From positions 1-5,734 of the forward strand of contig JAEXJH010000089.1 in NCBI GenBank assembly GCA_023445955.1: a stretch of 5,734 bases of DNA, given 5' to 3'. Both the position numbers and the translations under genes were made by a program. Shown here piece by piece: positions 5,214-5,734 of the stretch. Positions within the stretch are counted from its first letter, which is position 1, and every line of letters starts with the position of its first letter. The DNA comes from Pseudomonadota bacterium. GTDB lineage: Bacteria > Pseudomonadota > Alphaproteobacteria > Caulobacterales > Caulobacteraceae. The notes beneath the pieces were generated by a model. The model saw only the letters and a program-made list of their open reading frames with translations, did not search any database and was not told the origin of the DNA.

Positions 5214-5734
5214 GTGTCCCAATCCGTAGTCATCTCGGTCGACGCCATGGGCGGCGATCACGGCCCCTCCATCGTCGTGCCCGGTGTCGCTCAGGCGGCC
5301 AAGGCGCACCCCGGAGTGCGGTTCCTGCTGCACGGCGACGGCGCGAAGATCGAGGCCGAGCTGGCCAAGCATCCGGCCGCCAAGGCCGTCAGCGAGGTGC
5401 GCCACACCGACAAGGCTATCGCCATGGACGAAAAGCCCGCCCAGGCCATGCGCCGAGGCAAGGGCTCGTCGATGTGGAACGCCATCGAGGCGCTGCGCGA
5501 GAACCAGGCCCAGGCCTGCGTCTCGGCCGGCAACACTGGTGCGCTGATGGCCATCTCCAAGCTGATCCTGCGGATGGGCGCGGACCTGGAGCGCCCGGCC
5601 ATCGTCGCCAACTGGCCCAACATGAAGGGCGTGACCACGGTCCTGGACGTCGGCGCCAATGTCGAGAGCGACGCGGCCCAGCTGGTCGAGTTCGCGATCA
5701 TGGGCGCGGCCTACCACCACGCGGTGCATGGCGA
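5214..5734 (+). CDS. plsX: Phosphate acyltransferase PlsX (3'-truncated by window edge)
   Basis: PlsX is a peripheral membrane enzyme that converts acyl-ACP and phosphate to acyl-phosphate, the donor used by PlsY to acylate glycerol-3-phosphate at the start of phospholipid synthesis. The first 173 residues, about half of the usual 330-360, are present. Signature segments are ISVDAMGGDHGPS (7-19), DEKPAQAMRRGKGSSM (72-87), the SAGNTGALM glycine loop (104-112) and VLDVGANV (143-150), all intact. The frame has no stop before the right edge. GTG 5214 is the only plausible start, seven codons before ISVDAMGGDHG. Its likely SD GGAG (5197-5200) is 13 nt away, longer than ideal, hinting at weak or regulated initiation. 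It follows yceD on the same strand by 95 bp; fabH is the expected next gene in this neighbourhood, outside the window. Confidence 0.95.
   Translation, partial: MSQSVVISVDAMGGDHGPSIVVPGVAQAAKAHPGVRFLLHGDGAKIEAELAKHPAAKAVSEVRHTDKAIAMDEKPAQAMRRGKGSSMWNAIEALRENQAQACVSAGNTGALMAISKLILRMGADLERPAIVANWPNMKGVTTVLDVGANVESDAAQLVEFAIMGAAYHHAVHG

Noticed and set aside
5148..5729. Minus-strand open frame (193 codons) opposite plsX
   Set aside because: The plus strand encodes unmistakable PlsX motifs; the antisense product is His/Gly/Asp-rich and unrecognisable.
1..5734. Mobile element, CRISPR, toxin-antitoxin or defence system
   Set aside because: No transposase, integrase, direct-repeat array, tRNA att site or composition shift is visible; the genes are conserved housekeeping functions in a familiar order.

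Overview
The window looks like ordinary chromosome from a high-GC alphaproteobacterium, most likely of the Caulobacterales (Caulobacter, Brevundimonas or Phenylobacterium type). The evidence is the strong G/C bias at third codon positions, the alphaproteobacterial form of several proteins, and the gene order. A cytochrome bc1 assembly chaperone followed by a YceD/DUF177 protein and plsX, with bamE divergent to them and a proton-pumping pyrophosphatase nearby, is a neighbourhood I recall from alphaproteobacterial genomes. The genus is inferred from memory and was not searched.

Layout from left to right: (1) the 3' end of an unidentified plus-strand gene (to 254); (2) a 178-bp gap with a short inverted repeat; (3) hppA, a complete membrane H+-translocating pyrophosphatase (433-2571, plus), closed by a strong GNRA-loop terminator; (4) a convergent CheY-like response regulator with an arginine-rich tail (2652-3191, minus); (5) a 263-bp gap rich in small palindromes, ending in the terminator of the next gene; (6) bamE, an outer-membrane lipoprotein of the BAM complex (3455-3940, minus); (7) a compact divergent promoter region (3941-4060) with face-to-face promoter-like elements; (8) a plus-strand cluster of ubiquinol-cytochrome c chaperone (4061-4591), YceD/DUF177 protein (4576-5118, overlapping by 16 nt), and the 5' half of plsX (from 5214, running off the right edge).

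The genes cover cell-envelope and energy housekeeping: PPi-driven proton pumping, outer-membrane protein assembly, bc1 complex assembly, a protein linked to 23S rRNA/ribosome biogenesis, and the entry step of phospholipid synthesis. The response regulator is the one signalling gene. Its Arg-rich tail resembles the CheY-like c-di-GMP effectors (Cle proteins) of Caulobacter, and it is the best lead in the window. I see no mobile element, CRISPR array, tRNA or rRNA, and no sign of a new defence or mobile system. The findings are therefore modest, and mostly concern regulatory DNA and family-specific residues.
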